From contig JAPNUR010000001.1 of NCBI GenBank assembly GCA_026627385.1, forward strand, positions 186,001 to 250,000: a stretch of 64,000 bases of DNA. The letters are read 5' to 3'. This DNA comes from Bacillota bacterium. GTDB lineage: Bacteria; Bacillota; Sulfobacillia; Sulfobacillales; Sulfobacillaceae. A model generated the notes under the pieces. The model saw only the letters and a program-made list of their open reading frames with translations. It did no database searches and was not told the origin of the DNA. Of the stretch, positions 51,691 through 62,194 are shown one piece after another (positions within the stretch are counted from its first letter, which is position 1; the number at the start of each line of letters is the position of its first letter). The position numbers and the translations under genes were made by a program.

Positions 51691-52881
51691 ATGTCGCATC
51701 AAGCCGTCATTAGGGTAGTTATCTTTGTCCTCATTTGGCTTGCCGCTTTTTCGTGTCGTACAACGATTGTGGCCATTGGACCGCTGCTCCCGGTGTTAAT
51801 CAAGACGCTGCACTTGAGCTCGTTTTGGGCTGGCAGTCTAACCGCTGTACCCTTGTTCATTATCGCACTCGCCTCAATCCCATCGGGTCAAATCGCCGAT
51901 CGACTAGGTCACCGCCTCACCCTCGTGCTGGCGCTAAGCATTATGGGCGTGGGATCGCTGGTTCCATTGCCGCTGACCAAAACCATCGGACTCTTTCTCG
52001 ACGTGATCGCCGTAGGCATTGGCATTGGGTTAGCCCAACCGACACTCGCTAAATTGGCGCGGGCCATCGATTCAGAAAATCCTGCCCGTCCCACCACGCT
52101 ATATGCTAACGGCTTGGTGATGGGGGGATTCATTGCTAGTCTCACCACCGCACCAGTGATTTTACCGCTGGTTGGCGGCGGGTGGAGTCATGTGCTAGCC
52201 TTTTGGGGTGCCCTTGCCCTCCTCACGGTTTTCGGGTGGTTGGCTGTATTCACGCATCTTCCAGCTGAAATCACATCTAACACCAGAACAACTCAACCAT
52301 TTCCGCCATCGCCGGGATTTTACGCCATCGCCGCCTCCTTTGCCGCGCAAGGCGCAATCTTTTACGCCTTGGCTACGTGGCTTCCCGAATATTTTGTTCG
52401 CCATGGCTGGACGTTGGCACACGCGTCACTGCCATTAGCCATCGTTTCCCTCGGGTCGATTGCCGGTGGCTTGTCTTCGCCATGGTTCCTAAGACGCGGT
52501 CAGGGATTTAAACGTCCTTTTATCATCGTTTCCCTCGCGCTCGCTTTGGCCACCGCGGGGTTAGCTATTGCGCCGAGCATCGCTTACTTGTGGGCGATTT
52601 TGATTGGCGCCACCACGGCGATCATCTTCACACTTGGGATGGCAGCGCCAGCCGTCTTGTTTCCGCCCGCCTGGGTGGGCAGAGCCTCGGGCCTACTCTT
52701 GGCCATCGGGTATGCCGGTGCTGTCGCAGGACCCTTGGGATTTGGTGCTTTGACTGTGTTCGGTTTCACCATCCCGATGATCTTTCTTCTAGGACTCAGC
52801 TTAGCAATCACTGCATTCGCGCTCCGCATGCCGCGTGACATCCAGAGAGCGTCTTCCGTTCAACGAGCTCTTCAGCCCTAA
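51691..52881 (+). CDS. MFS transporter, CynX/NimT-like
   Basis: This 396-residue protein has about 12 membrane helices and the MFS motif between helices 2 and 3 (SGQIADRLGHRLTLVLAL). Its overall pattern resembles the cyanate/nitroimidazole (CynX/NimT) group, in which substrates are small anions or organic acids. Start is set at ATG 51691 (SHQAVIRVVIFVLIW), which follows GAGGA. It converges on the molybdenum-hydroxylase operon; uptake of the operon's aromatic substrate is a natural guess but nothing in the sequence proves it. Confidence 0.8.
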   Translation: MSHQAVIRVVIFVLIWLAAFSCRTTIVAIGPLLPVLIKTLHLSSFWAGSLTAVPLFIIALASIPSGQIADRLGHRLTLVLALSIMGVGSLVPLPLTKTIGLFLDVIAVGIGIGLAQPTLAKLARAIDSENPARPTTLYANGLVMGGFIASLTTAPVILPLVGGGWSHVLAFWGALALLTVFGWLAVFTHLPAEITSNTRTTQPFPPSPGFYAIAASFAAQGAIFYALATWLPEYFVRHGWTLAHASLPLAIVSLGSIAGGLSSPWFLRRGQGFKRPFIIVSLALALATAGLAIAPSIAYLWAILIGATTAIIFTLGMAAPAVLFPPAWVGRASGLLLAIGYAGAVAGPLGFGALTVFGFTIPMIFLLGLSLAITAFALRMPRDIQRASSVQRALQP

Positions 52882-52954
52882 CTGGGGTCTGTTTAGACGG
52901 AAAACGATAGCGACTCCTGCCGGAGACAAGCCAAACGAAACGGCCATCCCGCTC

Positions 52955-52982
52955 TCAAAACCCCCAATACATCGGGTTTTGA
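52955..52982. terminator. Bidirectional hairpin between the MFS gene and the catabolic operon
   Basis: TCAAAACCC pairs with GGGTTTTGA (9-bp stem, 10-base loop), leaving TTTT in the right arm on the plus strand and the same in the left arm on the minus strand. It lies between the convergent ends at 52881 and 53031. Confidence 0.55.
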
Positions 52983-53030
52983 CCGGTTATTGCAGTATTG
53001 GCACTCCGCCAGGAAAATTCAGTCGCGGCC

Positions 53031-54608
53031 CTAAGATGTGCGCACAATGTCTCGCGCCGCCAGGTAGCCCGAGGTCGCGTTCAATCCGCCACCCGGCCAT
53101 GTTGACGCTCCGATCATCCATAATCCCCGGATTGGCGTACGATACCGCGACCACCCAGGAATGGGCCGAAATAAATAAAACTGGTCCAAATAATGGCTCC
53201 CCGAAACGCTATCCCCACCCACTAAATTGGGGTTGTCTCGTTCTAAATCCGCGGGGGACAGTACGGCCATAGACAAAATGCGCGAGCGGAGCCCTGGCGC
53301 ATAGTGCTCGATCTTCTCAATCACCCGCTCCGCATAAGGGCCTTTCATATCATCCCACGCCGGCGTCACCGCAATTTCCCCCTTCGCGTCGCCGATGGGA
53401 TGGGCAGGGACAGAGCGCACCTGCACCCACAGGGTATGCGCCCCTTCGGGAGCTCGCTGGCGATCCCACACCGACTGTTGTCCCACCACCAGCATTGGGC
53501 TTACGGGCAAATAACCTTGCCGCGCTTGCCAATCCGCTAACGCCACATCATCCACATATGGGGCAATATGAACGTACAGTGAACGCGCCATGCTATCATG
53601 GCGCCAGGGTACCGGTCCGGATAAGGCTAAATGCACCATCATCGTCCCCGGTCCATACCGAAATCGCTTCACCCGCTCTAAAAAGCCATTCGGCAGCAAA
53701 TTCGGATCCAAGAGGCGGCCAAACAATATGCTGGGTGTCACATTCGCCACGACAGCCCGCTGAGCGTGCACCTCCTCACCCGACTCGGTACGCACGGCGA
53801 CCGCCCGATGGTTGTGGACGACAATCGAAGTCACCGCCGTATTCAGCAATACCTGGCCCCCACGGGCTTCTAACGCGCTAACCATACTGGCAATCAACCG
53901 CGAAATGCCGCCGCGGGTAATCGCCATTCCCTGGAGAAAGTCGACCATGGATTCTAAAAAGGGAAACGTCGCCCCACCTGACACATCGGGGGCGAAGTCA
54001 AGGTGATATCCCCAGGGAATTAGTAAGGCCTGCATTTCCCGCGATTCAAAGCGAGACTCCACAAACTGCCGCGGGGATTCAAGTAGCGTTTTGAAGAGCT
54101 CTTGAGCCCGATGCCATCCAAGACCGCGTCCAAGGCGAAATAGCGCACGGGCAAAGGCCCAGGATGGGATCGGCAGTTGTAACAGGGGAAAGAGAAATGG
54201 CGACACCGCTTGAAATTCCTGAACCATGGTCTGCCAAGCTTGCACATCGCGTGCTGAAAACGATCCAATAGCTTCCGACGTAGCTTCTGAATTGGTATAG
54301 ATCGGCAGGGCGCGATCATCGGGAAAAACGCTTCCATACGGCTGATCCGCAATTTCAATAGCGAGTCCCTTGTTGTGAAGTTCGCTCCCGAACTCGCGAT
54401 AAATGGGAGAGCCCAAAAACAATCCAATATTGCTGGCATAATAATCATGAATAAACCCCGGCAAAGTCAGTTCTCCGGATTTCGCGGCGCCTCCCGGTTG
54501 GGGTCGAGCTTCTAACACCGTCACGCGGAAACCTGATTTCGCGAGAACCAACGCAGCGGCAAGTCCATTGTGGCCTGCCCCAATGATGACAACATCGGGA
54601 TCGCGCAT
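53031..54608 (-). CDS. CrtI/phytoene-dehydrogenase-like FAD oxidoreductase
   Basis: The 525-residue protein starts MRDPDVVIIGAGHNGLAAAL with the FAD-binding dinucleotide fold at residues 6-18 and ends GLWMIGASTWPGGGLNATSG with the C-terminal FAD motif. It is of the phytoene desaturase/NAD(P)-like superfamily that also includes many amine and prenyl oxidases, so substrate is unknown. ATG 54608 is preferred: GGAGGGGGG lies 13 bases upstream, with GGAT closer. It overlaps the operon and is the last of the eleven genes. Confidence 0.8.
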   Translation of the reverse strand: MRDPDVVIIGAGHNGLAAALVLAKSGFRVTVLEARPQPGGAAKSGELTLPGFIHDYYASNIGLFLGSPIYREFGSELHNKGLAIEIADQPYGSVFPDDRALPIYTNSEATSEAIGSFSARDVQAWQTMVQEFQAVSPFLFPLLQLPIPSWAFARALFRLGRGLGWHRAQELFKTLLESPRQFVESRFESREMQALLIPWGYHLDFAPDVSGGATFPFLESMVDFLQGMAITRGGISRLIASMVSALEARGGQVLLNTAVTSIVVHNHRAVAVRTESGEEVHAQRAVVANVTPSILFGRLLDPNLLPNGFLERVKRFRYGPGTMMVHLALSGPVPWRHDSMARSLYVHIAPYVDDVALADWQARQGYLPVSPMLVVGQQSVWDRQRAPEGAHTLWVQVRSVPAHPIGDAKGEIAVTPAWDDMKGPYAERVIEKIEHYAPGLRSRILSMAVLSPADLERDNPNLVGGDSVSGSHYLDQFYLFRPIPGWSRYRTPIRGLWMIGASTWPGGGLNATSGYLAARDIVRTS

Positions 54609-54616
54609 GGTGATCC

Positions 54617-55411
54617 TTACACCCCCCTCCACCATTGAATGGTGTGAGTCAGCAGCGCTGGATACCCGTCGGGATTGCTCCACAGCTCATCCGAAAAGAT
54701 CTCAAGATCATAGGCCCCGCCATAGCCAGTCGCTTCGATCCCATGAATCAGCTGGGACAAATTCGCAACACCTGTCCCGGGTAATGCCCGATCCGTAAAG
54801 CTCCGGGTCGGCGCGCGCCAATCAGCAAATTGCACCGAACGGATTCGCGGGCCAGCTCGTTGGATCGCTTGGGGTAATGCGGGATCCCACCAGCTATTAT
54901 ACAGATCGAGCATCAGCCCCAGGGCAGGATGGTTTAACCCATCAAGCACGTCTAGTGCGTTGTTGACCGTTGGAATGATCGTCCACTGGGTCATATCCAT
55001 CGGATGTAACGCTTCCAACGCCAAGGTGATCTGGTATTTGGTGGCCTCTTCGGCCAATCGGCCCAGTCCTTCCATAAGAAGACCATGCGACTGCTCAAGG
55101 GTTTCCCGGACAGGACCGCTAATCACCAAAAGCACCGGGGCCGCGAGTTGCGCCGCTTGATCTAGCGCTCGTCTACCATCCTCCAGCGCTTCCTCAACCC
55201 CTAAAGTAAATTGACCCCCGAAACAAAGATTGGTCACGGTTATGCCGGCGTCCGATAGCGCACGGCGATACTGGACAAGATCCACACCGTCTAGCTTGAA
55301 CCTCCACAGCCCCATCGCCCTAATGCCAACCGCCTGATATTGCTTTAAATCTTCCCATGCGGACCACCGCTGAGTCGTAATGGCACTGATGGCTAAACGG
55401 CTTATCTCCAC
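54617..55411 (-). CDS. Xylose-isomerase-like TIM-barrel protein
   Basis: This 264-residue protein belongs to the sugar-phosphate isomerase/epimerase superfamily (AP endonuclease 2 fold). Visible elements are YQITLALEALHPMDMTQWTI with a metal-binding Glu, LGLMLDLYNSWWDP with a metal Asp, SVQFADWRAP and YDLEIFSDELW with the last Glu. Substrate cannot be told. Members in aromatic operons can be hydroxypyruvate isomerase-type enzymes or unspecified epimerases. It lies between CoxG and CrtI-like genes. Confidence 0.75.
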   Translation of the reverse strand: MEISRLAISAITTQRWSAWEDLKQYQAVGIRAMGLWRFKLDGVDLVQYRRALSDAGITVTNLCFGGQFTLGVEEALEDGRRALDQAAQLAAPVLLVISGPVRETLEQSHGLLMEGLGRLAEEATKYQITLALEALHPMDMTQWTIIPTVNNALDVLDGLNHPALGLMLDLYNSWWDPALPQAIQRAGPRIRSVQFADWRAPTRSFTDRALPGTGVANLSQLIHGIEATGYGGAYDLEIFSDELWSNPDGYPALLTHTIQWWRGV

Positions 55412-55426
55412 AGGATCCCTTCTTTC

Positions 55427-55876
55427 TTAGACCGCCGCCTCAATGGCCGCCTGGATCGCCGACACGATGGCATCAAAATTGCGTTTGGCCAAGGGACGCA
55501 GAAGTCCTGCACCAACGCTAGCCAGGACCCCGCTAATGGTCGACGCACTTCGCCAGTTTACCTCAGTGCCACCGTCTCTGTCCTCGATATCGAACGTTAG
55601 CTCCATATCGACGCGACTTCCCAATCCTTGCGCTGACACTTGAATCGTTAAAGGTTCCGATGCCCTCGTCGGCTGGATGCGCAACGTCGTGGGCATAATC
55701 CCTTTAATATGAGAAACCCCAACTAACATGTCGACGACACAGGTATCAGGCGCCGTAACGCGATAACCTTTGGAATCCGGTAACGAGCGTCCCAAAAATT
55801 CCGGATCCCGCACCAGGGTTAAGACGCGATCTTTGTGAGCGTGGACCTCAAATTGACCCGCTTCGGTGATTTTCAC
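55427..55876 (-). CDS. CoxG-family SRPBCC protein
   Basis: The 149-residue protein has the SRPBCC/Bet v 1-like fold (KITEAGQFEVHAHKDRVLTL, then LPDSKGYRV and the C-terminal long helix RPLAKRNFDAIVSAIQAAIE), the pattern of CoxG. CoxG proteins accompany molybdenum hydroxylases of the CO-dehydrogenase type and are thought to help insertion or membrane attachment. The presence of CoxG-like, CoxL-, CoxM- and CoxS-like genes in one operon supports the assignment. Confidence 0.8.
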   Translation of the reverse strand: MKITEAGQFEVHAHKDRVLTLVRDPEFLGRSLPDSKGYRVTAPDTCVVDMLVGVSHIKGIMPTTLRIQPTRASEPLTIQVSAQGLGSRVDMELTFDIEDRDGGTEVNWRSASTISGVLASVGAGLLRPLAKRNFDAIVSAIQAAIEAAV

Positions 55877-55905
55877 AATCGTTCGCCTCCATCAAAAGAG
55901 TAGAT

Positions 55906-57561
55906 TCATAACGCGGCGCGATTGGCGTTGGCGCGCGGCGCGTTATGCCCAATGTATTGCCGATAAGCGTCGACAGCGCTAGACGCGGCCTGAAACGGCG
56001 ATATGGCGGCGACGTGTCCGTCTGGCCGCAGCAAGATAAAATAATGAGAGGGCACCCCGAGCTTCCGGGTCATCCGTCCCCCTTTGTCCAGCAAAGCGCG
56101 ATCACGCAGTCCCGTATCAAAGGCTGCATCAAAACGATGCAGAAGATATTGGGTCAGCCCCGGGGGGTCTGGGTCGATGGACACGCGGGTCCGTGGATCA
56201 ATGAGGATTAAGGCAACAAACCCGCGGTGCAGCAAATCGTGGAGATAACAACTCTGTCCGTCCGAACCCAGCAATTCGCCATCCGGGACGCGCTCACCAA
56301 TGCCGACGGCTGGGCGTTGAAAATGCCGCGCCGTCCGTAATTGCGACCACAAAGAAGGCGGCTTAGGCGCGGGCTTGTAACTGGTCCCTAGCAGGGACCG
56401 CGCATGGGCTGCCTGCCACTGAAGTCCTTCTGCCCGATCCATCCAGCCCAGAATAGCGTTTCGCACCATGCGCTTGATTGGGCTTTTCATGCGCATGATC
56501 TCCCGGTTGCGCTCAGCCTGATTGCGGGCGTTTAACCGGGCGATGGGTGCGCGCTCTTGCTCGTAGGAAGTCAACAGAGCTTCCGTAGCCCCGTACTTTA
56601 AGACCCAGGCAATTTTCCAAGCCACGTTATGCGCATCTTGAATGCCGGTGTTCATCCCAAGGCCGCCTACCGGCGTAATTAAGTGCGCCGCGTCGCCCAA
56701 TAGAAATATCCGCCCGTCTTGCCATTTGTTGGCGGCCCGATGATGGACATGGTAGATCCCCATATCTAAAAAATTGATGGGTAAGGACGCATTTTTGACG
56801 ACGCGCCGGACCTTCTCCACCACTTCATCTTGCGTAGGTTCCGGTGCTCCTTCAGCCACCGGAATTAAAAACCGCCAAAACCGCGGCTGTCGGACGAAGA
56901 TCACCCACTCTTCGGGATCGAAAATATAGGATAAATACGTGAGCTGGCGTCCCGTCCGACGATCCAAGTCCACTTCGAAGTCGGCGACAAGAAATCGCTC
57001 CGGATGCGTCACCCCTTCCATCTCAATCCCTAATTGGTGGCGGATGAGACTCCGCCCGCCGTCACAAGCGAGGACAAATTGGGCCTCCACCTTCACCGTA
57101 CCCTGAGGCGATTCCAAGACCAAGTGACATCCTGCTGCATCCTGCGTCACGCTCACCAATTTATGGCCAAAGGCCACTTCATGACCCTGTCGGGTAAGTC
57201 CTGCCGCCAATTGCGCTTCTAAGTCACTTTGGGGCAGGTTGACGATAAACGGATAGCGCGTCTCATCCGCCATTGGGCTCATCAACATGCGTGTCAATAC
57301 CTTGTCAGAGGGCCGATCGATAAAATGCACTTCATCAAATCGCAGGCCTTCCCGCAGGACGCCGTCGATCACCCCTTCGCCCGCAAAGATTTCGAGCGAT
57401 CGCGGCAATATGGTGCCCGCCTTCGGCTTATTCGACAGTGCGGTATCTTCTTCAAAGATGCGAAAGGGCACTCCGAACCGCTGCAATTCCAGGCCAGCCG
57501 CTAATCCTACCGGACCAGCTCCCACAATGGCCACCGGAATGCTTGCTTCTTTCTCGCTCAC
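55906..57561 (-). CDS. FAD-dependent aromatic monooxygenase (PheA/TfdB/MhpA type)
   Basis: This 551-residue class A flavoprotein hydroxylase has the first FAD motif VAIVGAGPVGLAAGLEL (residues 10-26), the DG motif LACDGGRSLIRHQLG and the GD motif FLLGDAAHLITPVGGLGMNTG. The C-terminal thioredoxin-like domain of phenol-type hydroxylases follows. Such enzymes use NAD(P)H and O2 to hydroxylate phenols and related rings. With the molybdenum hydroxylase and the FAH-type hydrolase it suggests ring hydroxylation before cleavage. Ring substrate unknown. Confidence 0.85.
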   Translation of the reverse strand: MSEKEASIPVAIVGAGPVGLAAGLELQRFGVPFRIFEEDTALSNKPKAGTILPRSLEIFAGEGVIDGVLREGLRFDEVHFIDRPSDKVLTRMLMSPMADETRYPFIVNLPQSDLEAQLAAGLTRQGHEVAFGHKLVSVTQDAAGCHLVLESPQGTVKVEAQFVLACDGGRSLIRHQLGIEMEGVTHPERFLVADFEVDLDRRTGRQLTYLSYIFDPEEWVIFVRQPRFWRFLIPVAEGAPEPTQDEVVEKVRRVVKNASLPINFLDMGIYHVHHRAANKWQDGRIFLLGDAAHLITPVGGLGMNTGIQDAHNVAWKIAWVLKYGATEALLTSYEQERAPIARLNARNQAERNREIMRMKSPIKRMVRNAILGWMDRAEGLQWQAAHARSLLGTSYKPAPKPPSLWSQLRTARHFQRPAVGIGERVPDGELLGSDGQSCYLHDLLHRGFVALILIDPRTRVSIDPDPPGLTQYLLHRFDAAFDTGLRDRALLDKGGRMTRKLGVPSHYFILLRPDGHVAAISPFQAASSAVDAYRQYIGHNAPRANANRAAL

Positions 57562-57585
57562 GTCTCTCCCTCCGGCAGCACCCTA

Positions 57586-58341
57586 CTACGACCCTGTCGT
57601 CGCTGATGGATGAATAATTAAGTCCCGACTGAGTAATGCCCCCGTTAAACTCCGAGAGGCATCGGAAATTAAAAACATCAGAAGCGGCACGACTTCATCC
57701 ACGGTACCAACGCCGCCCCCGCGAACGCGAAAGAATTCCTGCTCTTCGGGGTCATTGGGGCCTGTGAACAAATTGGTGTCGGTGATGCCTGGCGCGATAA
57801 TGTTGGCGCGCACACCGTAAGGTAAGCCTTCGCGGGCAATCGATTTGATGAAGGCAATCAGAGCTGCCTTGGTGGTGGCGTAACCTGAAGCCTTCGCCCA
57901 GCCTGTCTGCGCCAGCCCGGACGCAAAGGCCACAATTGTCCCGCTACGTCGGGCTTTCATGTGGGGCATCAACACCCGTGCAGCGTAAAACAAGCTGTTT
58001 AAATTCACGTCCATAATCCGGTGCCAGGTTTCCGGTGCCATGTCTTCAATGAACTGGCGCGGCTGAATGGCCGCCGCCTGCACAAAGGCATCGATTTTGC
58101 CGTGCTTATCAATCACCGCCCGGAGAAATTCCTCGAGTTCCCCACCGTGACCCACGTCAACGCGTTCAACGTCGATGTGGCCCGGTCCCGCATTCTCCGA
58201 CAACGCAGGATCGGGGGCGATGTCAGCTGACACCGCCACGCCACCCGCCTGCGCCACCGCACGGCACAACCCGGCACCAATGCCGTGGCCACCGCCCGTG
58301 ACTACCACCACGCTATCCCGGAAATCGTACGATACCTTCAT
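57586..58341 (-). CDS. Short-chain dehydrogenase/reductase
   Basis: The 251-residue SDR starts at ATG 58341 behind AGGAGGGG. VVVTGGGHGIGAGLCRA is the cofactor loop; FVQAAAIQP replaces the usual NNAG region; FASGLAQTG carries the catalytic Ser and GYATTKAAL the YxxxK pair. It should oxidise or reduce an alcohol or ketone of the pathway with NAD(P). The long frame extending to 58572 would run into the molybdenum-hydroxylase gene and has no start signal. Gap to that gene is 10 bases. Confidence 0.88.
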   Translation of the reverse strand: MKVSYDFRDSVVVVTGGGHGIGAGLCRAVAQAGGVAVSADIAPDPALSENAGPGHIDVERVDVGHGGELEEFLRAVIDKHGKIDAFVQAAAIQPRQFIEDMAPETWHRIMDVNLNSLFYAARVLMPHMKARRSGTIVAFASGLAQTGWAKASGYATTKAALIAFIKSIAREGLPYGVRANIIAPGITDTNLFTGPNDPEEQEFFRVRGGGVGTVDEVVPLLMFLISDASRSLTGALLSRDLIIHPSATTGS

Positions 58342-58351
58342 GGGCCCCCTC

Positions 58352-60817
58352 CTAGCTTCGATTGCTAATGACTTCAACCCCTCGCCGAGCGGAAGGCTGT
58401 TGGCGCAAGAGACGATAGACGCGTTCAGAGGGGTTAAACGAATCGTGCACGATAGCCCGGCTCGTTTGGCGCATGACGTCTTGCAAAGCACTGCAAATCG
58501 CGTGCAGCGGAGCGCCGCCCCCTTCCCCCATGCCCTTGGCGCCGTTGGGACTAAACGGCGACGGCGATTCAATAGCAGCTGTTTTAATCATGGGCACATC
58601 CAACGCCGTCACCGCCTTATAGGCATAGAAATTGGGCGTCAGCATTTGCCCTTCGGCATCGTATTCGAGCGTTTCGTAAAGTGCAGCACCAATTCCCAGG
58701 CCTGCCGCTCCGTGCACTTGTCCTTCAACGATTTGCGGATGGATTAACCGTCCTGAGTCATCGACCGCTGCATAATCGAGAATTTTCGTCTCGCCCGTTG
58801 CTTCATCCACTTCAACCACACAGGCATGAATCTGTGTTGCATAGGTTAACGTGAGGTTACCGAATTTGCGCTCCACATCGGGGACCTTAAAGGGGGGCCG
58901 ATAGGTGTAGGTACAGTTGAGCGACACGTCAAGGCCTTCCGGCATCGTGGCATTATTGGCAAACACGACGTTCGCTAGCCCGATAAAGGGAATGGCGGTG
59001 TCCGGACGGCCGACGACGCGGGCCGTGCCATCCACGAGTTCGATCTCCTCGGGGTCACTGCCCATCATCCCAGCCGCCAGTTGCTGGATTTCGCGCTTAA
59101 GCTTCTGGGCCGCGCCTTGAACGGCCCCGAGACCGGTCACCGCAAATTGGCTCGCGTACGTCCCTGAGAAACCCGTGTAGACGTTACGCGCGTTATCATG
59201 CCCAATCAGCACCCGTACGCGGTCCGGCGAGACACCCAAGATATCCGACACCACTTGAGCCGCTGTCGTTTCATGCCCTTGCCCTTGGGGCGTGGTTCCG
59301 ATGGTCACGACGACCTCGCCGTATAGGTCAAGTTTCACGTTGGCGACCTCGCCGTTTCCGGAAAACGGCAGTTCCGGATTAATAATGCGCGCCTGCCCAA
59401 AGTTATTGGTGCCCGAATCTAGCGTCGAACCTATGCCAATGCCAATGAGCTTGCCGGTGCCGCGGACCTCTGCCTGACGCTGGCGCCAATAGTCGTAATT
59501 AATCAACTTCAGCGCCATGTCTAGGCACCGAGGATAGTCTCCAGAATCATAAACGCAGCCGTTCGGCGTTTCGTAGGGCATTTCGTCGGGCTTGATGTAG
59601 TTCTTCTTCCGAATCTCGACCGGGTCGAGATTGAGTTCATGGGCCACAATGTCAATCACCCGTTCCAACATCCACATATGCTGCAACCGTGAGTAACCGC
59701 GGTTCGGGCCCACGGGGCACTTATTCGTCACCACCTGGGTGTAGTCGATGCGGACATTGCGAAATCGGTAGACACCGGGCACCACTTGCGACCAGATGAC
59801 GGACCCGAGTGGTTCGTAACGGGGGTACGCGCCGCAATCGTCAATGGCACGGGCCGAAAGGCCAAGGATGGTGCCGTCGTTCAACACCGGAACCTCAATG
59901 TCCAGAAATGTGCGCTCGTTGCCGTGCGATCCACCTAGAATGTGGTCTGTGCGATATTCGGTCCAATGCACGGGTCGCCCTGATTTTTTTGCCAAAATGG
60001 CGCAAATGGTGAGATAGACATAGGTTGTTATCTTGTTTCCAAACGATCCCCCAATGTCCTGAGTGACAAAGTGCAGGCGATCGGTGGGAATCCCCAGTGC
60101 CGGCCCCATAAACATGGCAGCAAATTGCGGCATGGTGTTGTTGCACCAAAAGGTGTATTCGCCCGAGCCGGGATAATATTCGACGACCGCTGCATTACAT
60201 TCAATCGGGGTGCTGGTAAACCGGTGAAAGTGCAACCGGTCGATCTTCACAATTTTGTCGGCTTGCCGCTTGGCCTCCTCTACCGACCCCCAATCGTATA
60301 GCCCATGCCAAACCACATTCGAACCCACTTTGCCATGTAACAGCGGCGCGGTGTCCTTTAGCGCGTCTTCGCCAGTGACAACCGCATCAAGCGGTTCGTA
60401 CTCGATATCGACTAAATCGGCTGCATCGCGCGCCTGCTCGGCCGTCTCAGCTAAAATGGCCACCACCGGTTCTCCCATAAACCGAACCTTGTCAACGGCC
60501 AGACAGTAATCTTCAATATACCCTCCGGGCGGGGGGGCAATTTCCATGAATGGCTTTTGTATCTCGCGAACCTCGTCCCCCGTCAAGGTCATGATGACTC
60601 CAGGCGCCTCTTGGGCGGCCCGGACATCAACGCGACGAATTCGCGCGTGCCCATACGGTGACCGTAAGAGATAGACATAGGCCTCGTTATGCCGCCGGAT
60701 GTCATCCGCAAACCGGCCCTGGCCCTTTACCAGCCGTTCATCTTCCTTCCGTGGGATACTCTGACCCGACCATTGTGTCCTGGCCGTTTGCTGTGTTGTC
60801 ACGGTGGTGCCGCTCAT
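58352..60817 (-). CDS. Molybdenum hydroxylase large subunit (xanthine dehydrogenase/CO-dehydrogenase-like)
   Basis: This 821-residue catalytic subunit binds the molybdopterin-cytosine cofactor. Visible are DIGGSFGNK (254-262), GPNRGYSR (370-377) at the active-site loop, [20 protein letters not shown], and GAKGMGEGG with the catalytic Glu 765. The active loop is not AYRCSFR, the signature of form I CO dehydrogenase, nor the form II AYRGAGR, so the enzyme is probably a ring or aldehyde hydroxylase rather than a CO dehydrogenase. ATG overlaps the small-subunit gene by 4 bases. It forms a complex with the two subunits encoded upstream. Confidence 0.88.
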   Translation of the reverse strand: MSGTTVTTQQTARTQWSGQSIPRKEDERLVKGQGRFADDIRRHNEAYVYLLRSPYGHARIRRVDVRAAQEAPGVIMTLTGDEVREIQKPFMEIAPPPGGYIEDYCLAVDKVRFMGEPVVAILAETAEQARDAADLVDIEYEPLDAVVTGEDALKDTAPLLHGKVGSNVVWHGLYDWGSVEEAKRQADKIVKIDRLHFHRFTSTPIECNAAVVEYYPGSGEYTFWCNNTMPQFAAMFMGPALGIPTDRLHFVTQDIGGSFGNKITTYVYLTICAILAKKSGRPVHWTEYRTDHILGGSHGNERTFLDIEVPVLNDGTILGLSARAIDDCGAYPRYEPLGSVIWSQVVPGVYRFRNVRIDYTQVVTNKCPVGPNRGYSRLQHMWMLERVIDIVAHELNLDPVEIRKKNYIKPDEMPYETPNGCVYDSGDYPRCLDMALKLINYDYWRQRQAEVRGTGKLIGIGIGSTLDSGTNNFGQARIINPELPFSGNGEVANVKLDLYGEVVVTIGTTPQGQGHETTAAQVVSDILGVSPDRVRVLIGHDNARNVYTGFSGTYASQFAVTGLGAVQGAAQKLKREIQQLAAGMMGSDPEEIELVDGTARVVGRPDTAIPFIGLANVVFANNATMPEGLDVSLNCTYTYRPPFKVPDVERKFGNLTLTYATQIHACVVEVDEATGETKILDYAAVDDSGRLIHPQIVEGQVHGAAGLGIGAALYETLEYDAEGQMLTPNFYAYKAVTALDVPMIKTAAIESPSPFSPNGAKGMGEGGGAPLHAICSALQDVMRQTSRAIVHDSFNPSERVYRLLRQQPSARRGVEVISNRS

Positions 60818-61308
60818 AATGTCACCTCCTCATTGTTAGCCAGGCTTTGAATCGCTTTGACGATATTGACGTAACCGGTGCAGCGGCAGAGATTGCCCTT
60901 GATACCTCGCCTGATCTCCTCCTCGGTGGGGTGCGGGTTATGCTCGAGTAAGTACTTTGTCGCCAGCATCATCCCCGGCGTACAAAACCCGCATTGCAGC
61001 GCATGGTGGGCAGAAAAGGCGTCTTGAATGGGGCTTAACGAGCCATCCGGGTTGGCCAAACCTTCCACCGTCTCGATAGACATGCCGTCAGCCTGAATAG
61101 CCAGCATCATACAAGATTTGATAAGCCGGCCGTTAACGATGACGGTGCAAGAGCCACAATGGCCGGTATCGCATCCAAAGTGCGTTCCAGTTAAGTTCAG
61201 TTCCTCACGGATAAACCGCACAAGGAGAGTCCGGGCCTCGACAGTACGCGTGTACTCACGTCCGTTCACCACCACTCGAATCGTTTGTGACTTCACTGGC
61301 TCACTCAT
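60814..61308 (-). CDS. Molybdenum hydroxylase [2Fe-2S] small subunit
   Basis: The 164-residue subunit carries two [2Fe-2S] centres: C46, C51, C54 and C66 in the ferredoxin domain, and C106, C109, C141 and C143 in the helical domain (QCGFCTPG and LCRCTGY motifs). It passes electrons from the molybdenum site in the large subunit to the FAD subunit. Length is typical. It overlaps the FAD-subunit gene by 8 bases and the large-subunit gene by 4. Confidence 0.93.
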   Translation of the reverse strand: MSEPVKSQTIRVVVNGREYTRTVEARTLLVRFIREELNLTGTHFGCDTGHCGSCTVIVNGRLIKSCMMLAIQADGMSIETVEGLANPDGSLSPIQDAFSAHHALQCGFCTPGMMLATKYLLEHNPHPTEEEIRRGIKGNLCRCTGYVNIVKAIQSLANNEEVTL

Positions 61309-62194
61309 CGAAATCCCTCCTTGCCTTCACTAGAGCTTCCTCAACGGCACGTCGTGCAAAAACCGGAGCCATCGCCAAGCGGTATTCACCCGACGCGTGC
61401 ACGTCGTCGGGGGGTGTCAACTGGTTGCCGTCCCATAACCGAAAGGCTGCATCCAGCGCGTCACCGTCACCCCTTGTGCCCAAGAGCGCCTGCTCGACCG
61501 CCGCGATTCTGAGCGGACGTTCAGCCACCCCACTGACGACAATGCGCGCGTCACGAATCGATCCATCCTCAGCCAACAGCACCGATGCGGCTCCGGTCAC
61601 GACATTCAACACATCGGTTCCACCTACGGAGAGGGGAACAAACGCATCGCCAGACCTCGGGCGCGCTTCCGGCACCTCTATGGCCACCAGCATTTCACCG
61701 GGGTTGAGCGCGGTTTGATAATAACTGACAAAAAATTCGTCCGCGGAGACAGTGCGCCTTCCTTCGGTTCCGAGAATCTCAAACGACGCGCCCACGGCAC
61801 TAAGAATGGGAGGGAAGTGGCAGGTGGGGTCATTATAGCAGCAGTTGCCTCCGATGGTCCCGCGATTTCTTACTTGCTGATCCGCGATGCGTGCGGCCAC
61901 CTCGGAGAGAATGGGCCGGTATAATGAGACCGCTGCCGAATGAATTAACTGGTCATAGGTGACGCCAGCGCCAATGCGTAAATGGCCCTGGGCATGATCA
62001 ATAACGGCCAATTCGGCTAAACCGGAGATATCAATTAACGTCCTGTAACCTCCGATGCGCATTTTCAAGACATTAATCAGGCTCTGGCCACCAGCCAACA
62101 GCCCCGCGTCAGGGAGGGAGTTCAACAACCCCACGGCCTCCGTAACCGAAGACGGACGAACATACTCCAGTTCGGGTAGTAACAATCTCCTCAC
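61301..62194 (-). CDS. Molybdenum hydroxylase FAD-binding subunit
   Basis: This 297-residue subunit has the FAD-binding motifs AGGQS (34-38) and TIGGN (113-117) of CoxM/medium subunits, plus [13 protein letters not shown]-type C-terminal sequence. FAD receives electrons from the iron-sulfur subunit and passes them to an acceptor. Its start overlaps the FAH-family gene by 4 bases. The order FAD, small, large is the reverse of some operons but is found among CoxM-S-L clusters. Confidence 0.92.
   Translation of the reverse strand: MRRLLLPELEYVRPSSVTEAVGLLNSLPDAGLLAGGQSLINVLKMRIGGYRTLIDISGLAELAVIDHAQGHLRIGAGVTYDQLIHSAAVSLYRPILSEVAARIADQQVRNRGTIGGNCCYNDPTCHFPPILSAVGASFEILGTEGRRTVSADEFFVSYYQTALNPGEMLVAIEVPEARPRSGDAFVPLSVGGTDVLNVVTGAASVLLAEDGSIRDARIVVSGVAERPLRIAAVEQALLGTRGDGDALDAAFRLWDGNQLTPPDDVHASGEYRLAMAPVFARRAVEEALVKARRDFDE

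Noticed and set aside
58352-62194. Aerobic carbon monoxide dehydrogenase (coxMSL)
   Set aside because: Gene order and CoxG fit, but the active-site loop is GPNRGYSR rather than AYRCSFR or AYRGAGR. Calling it CO dehydrogenase is not supported.
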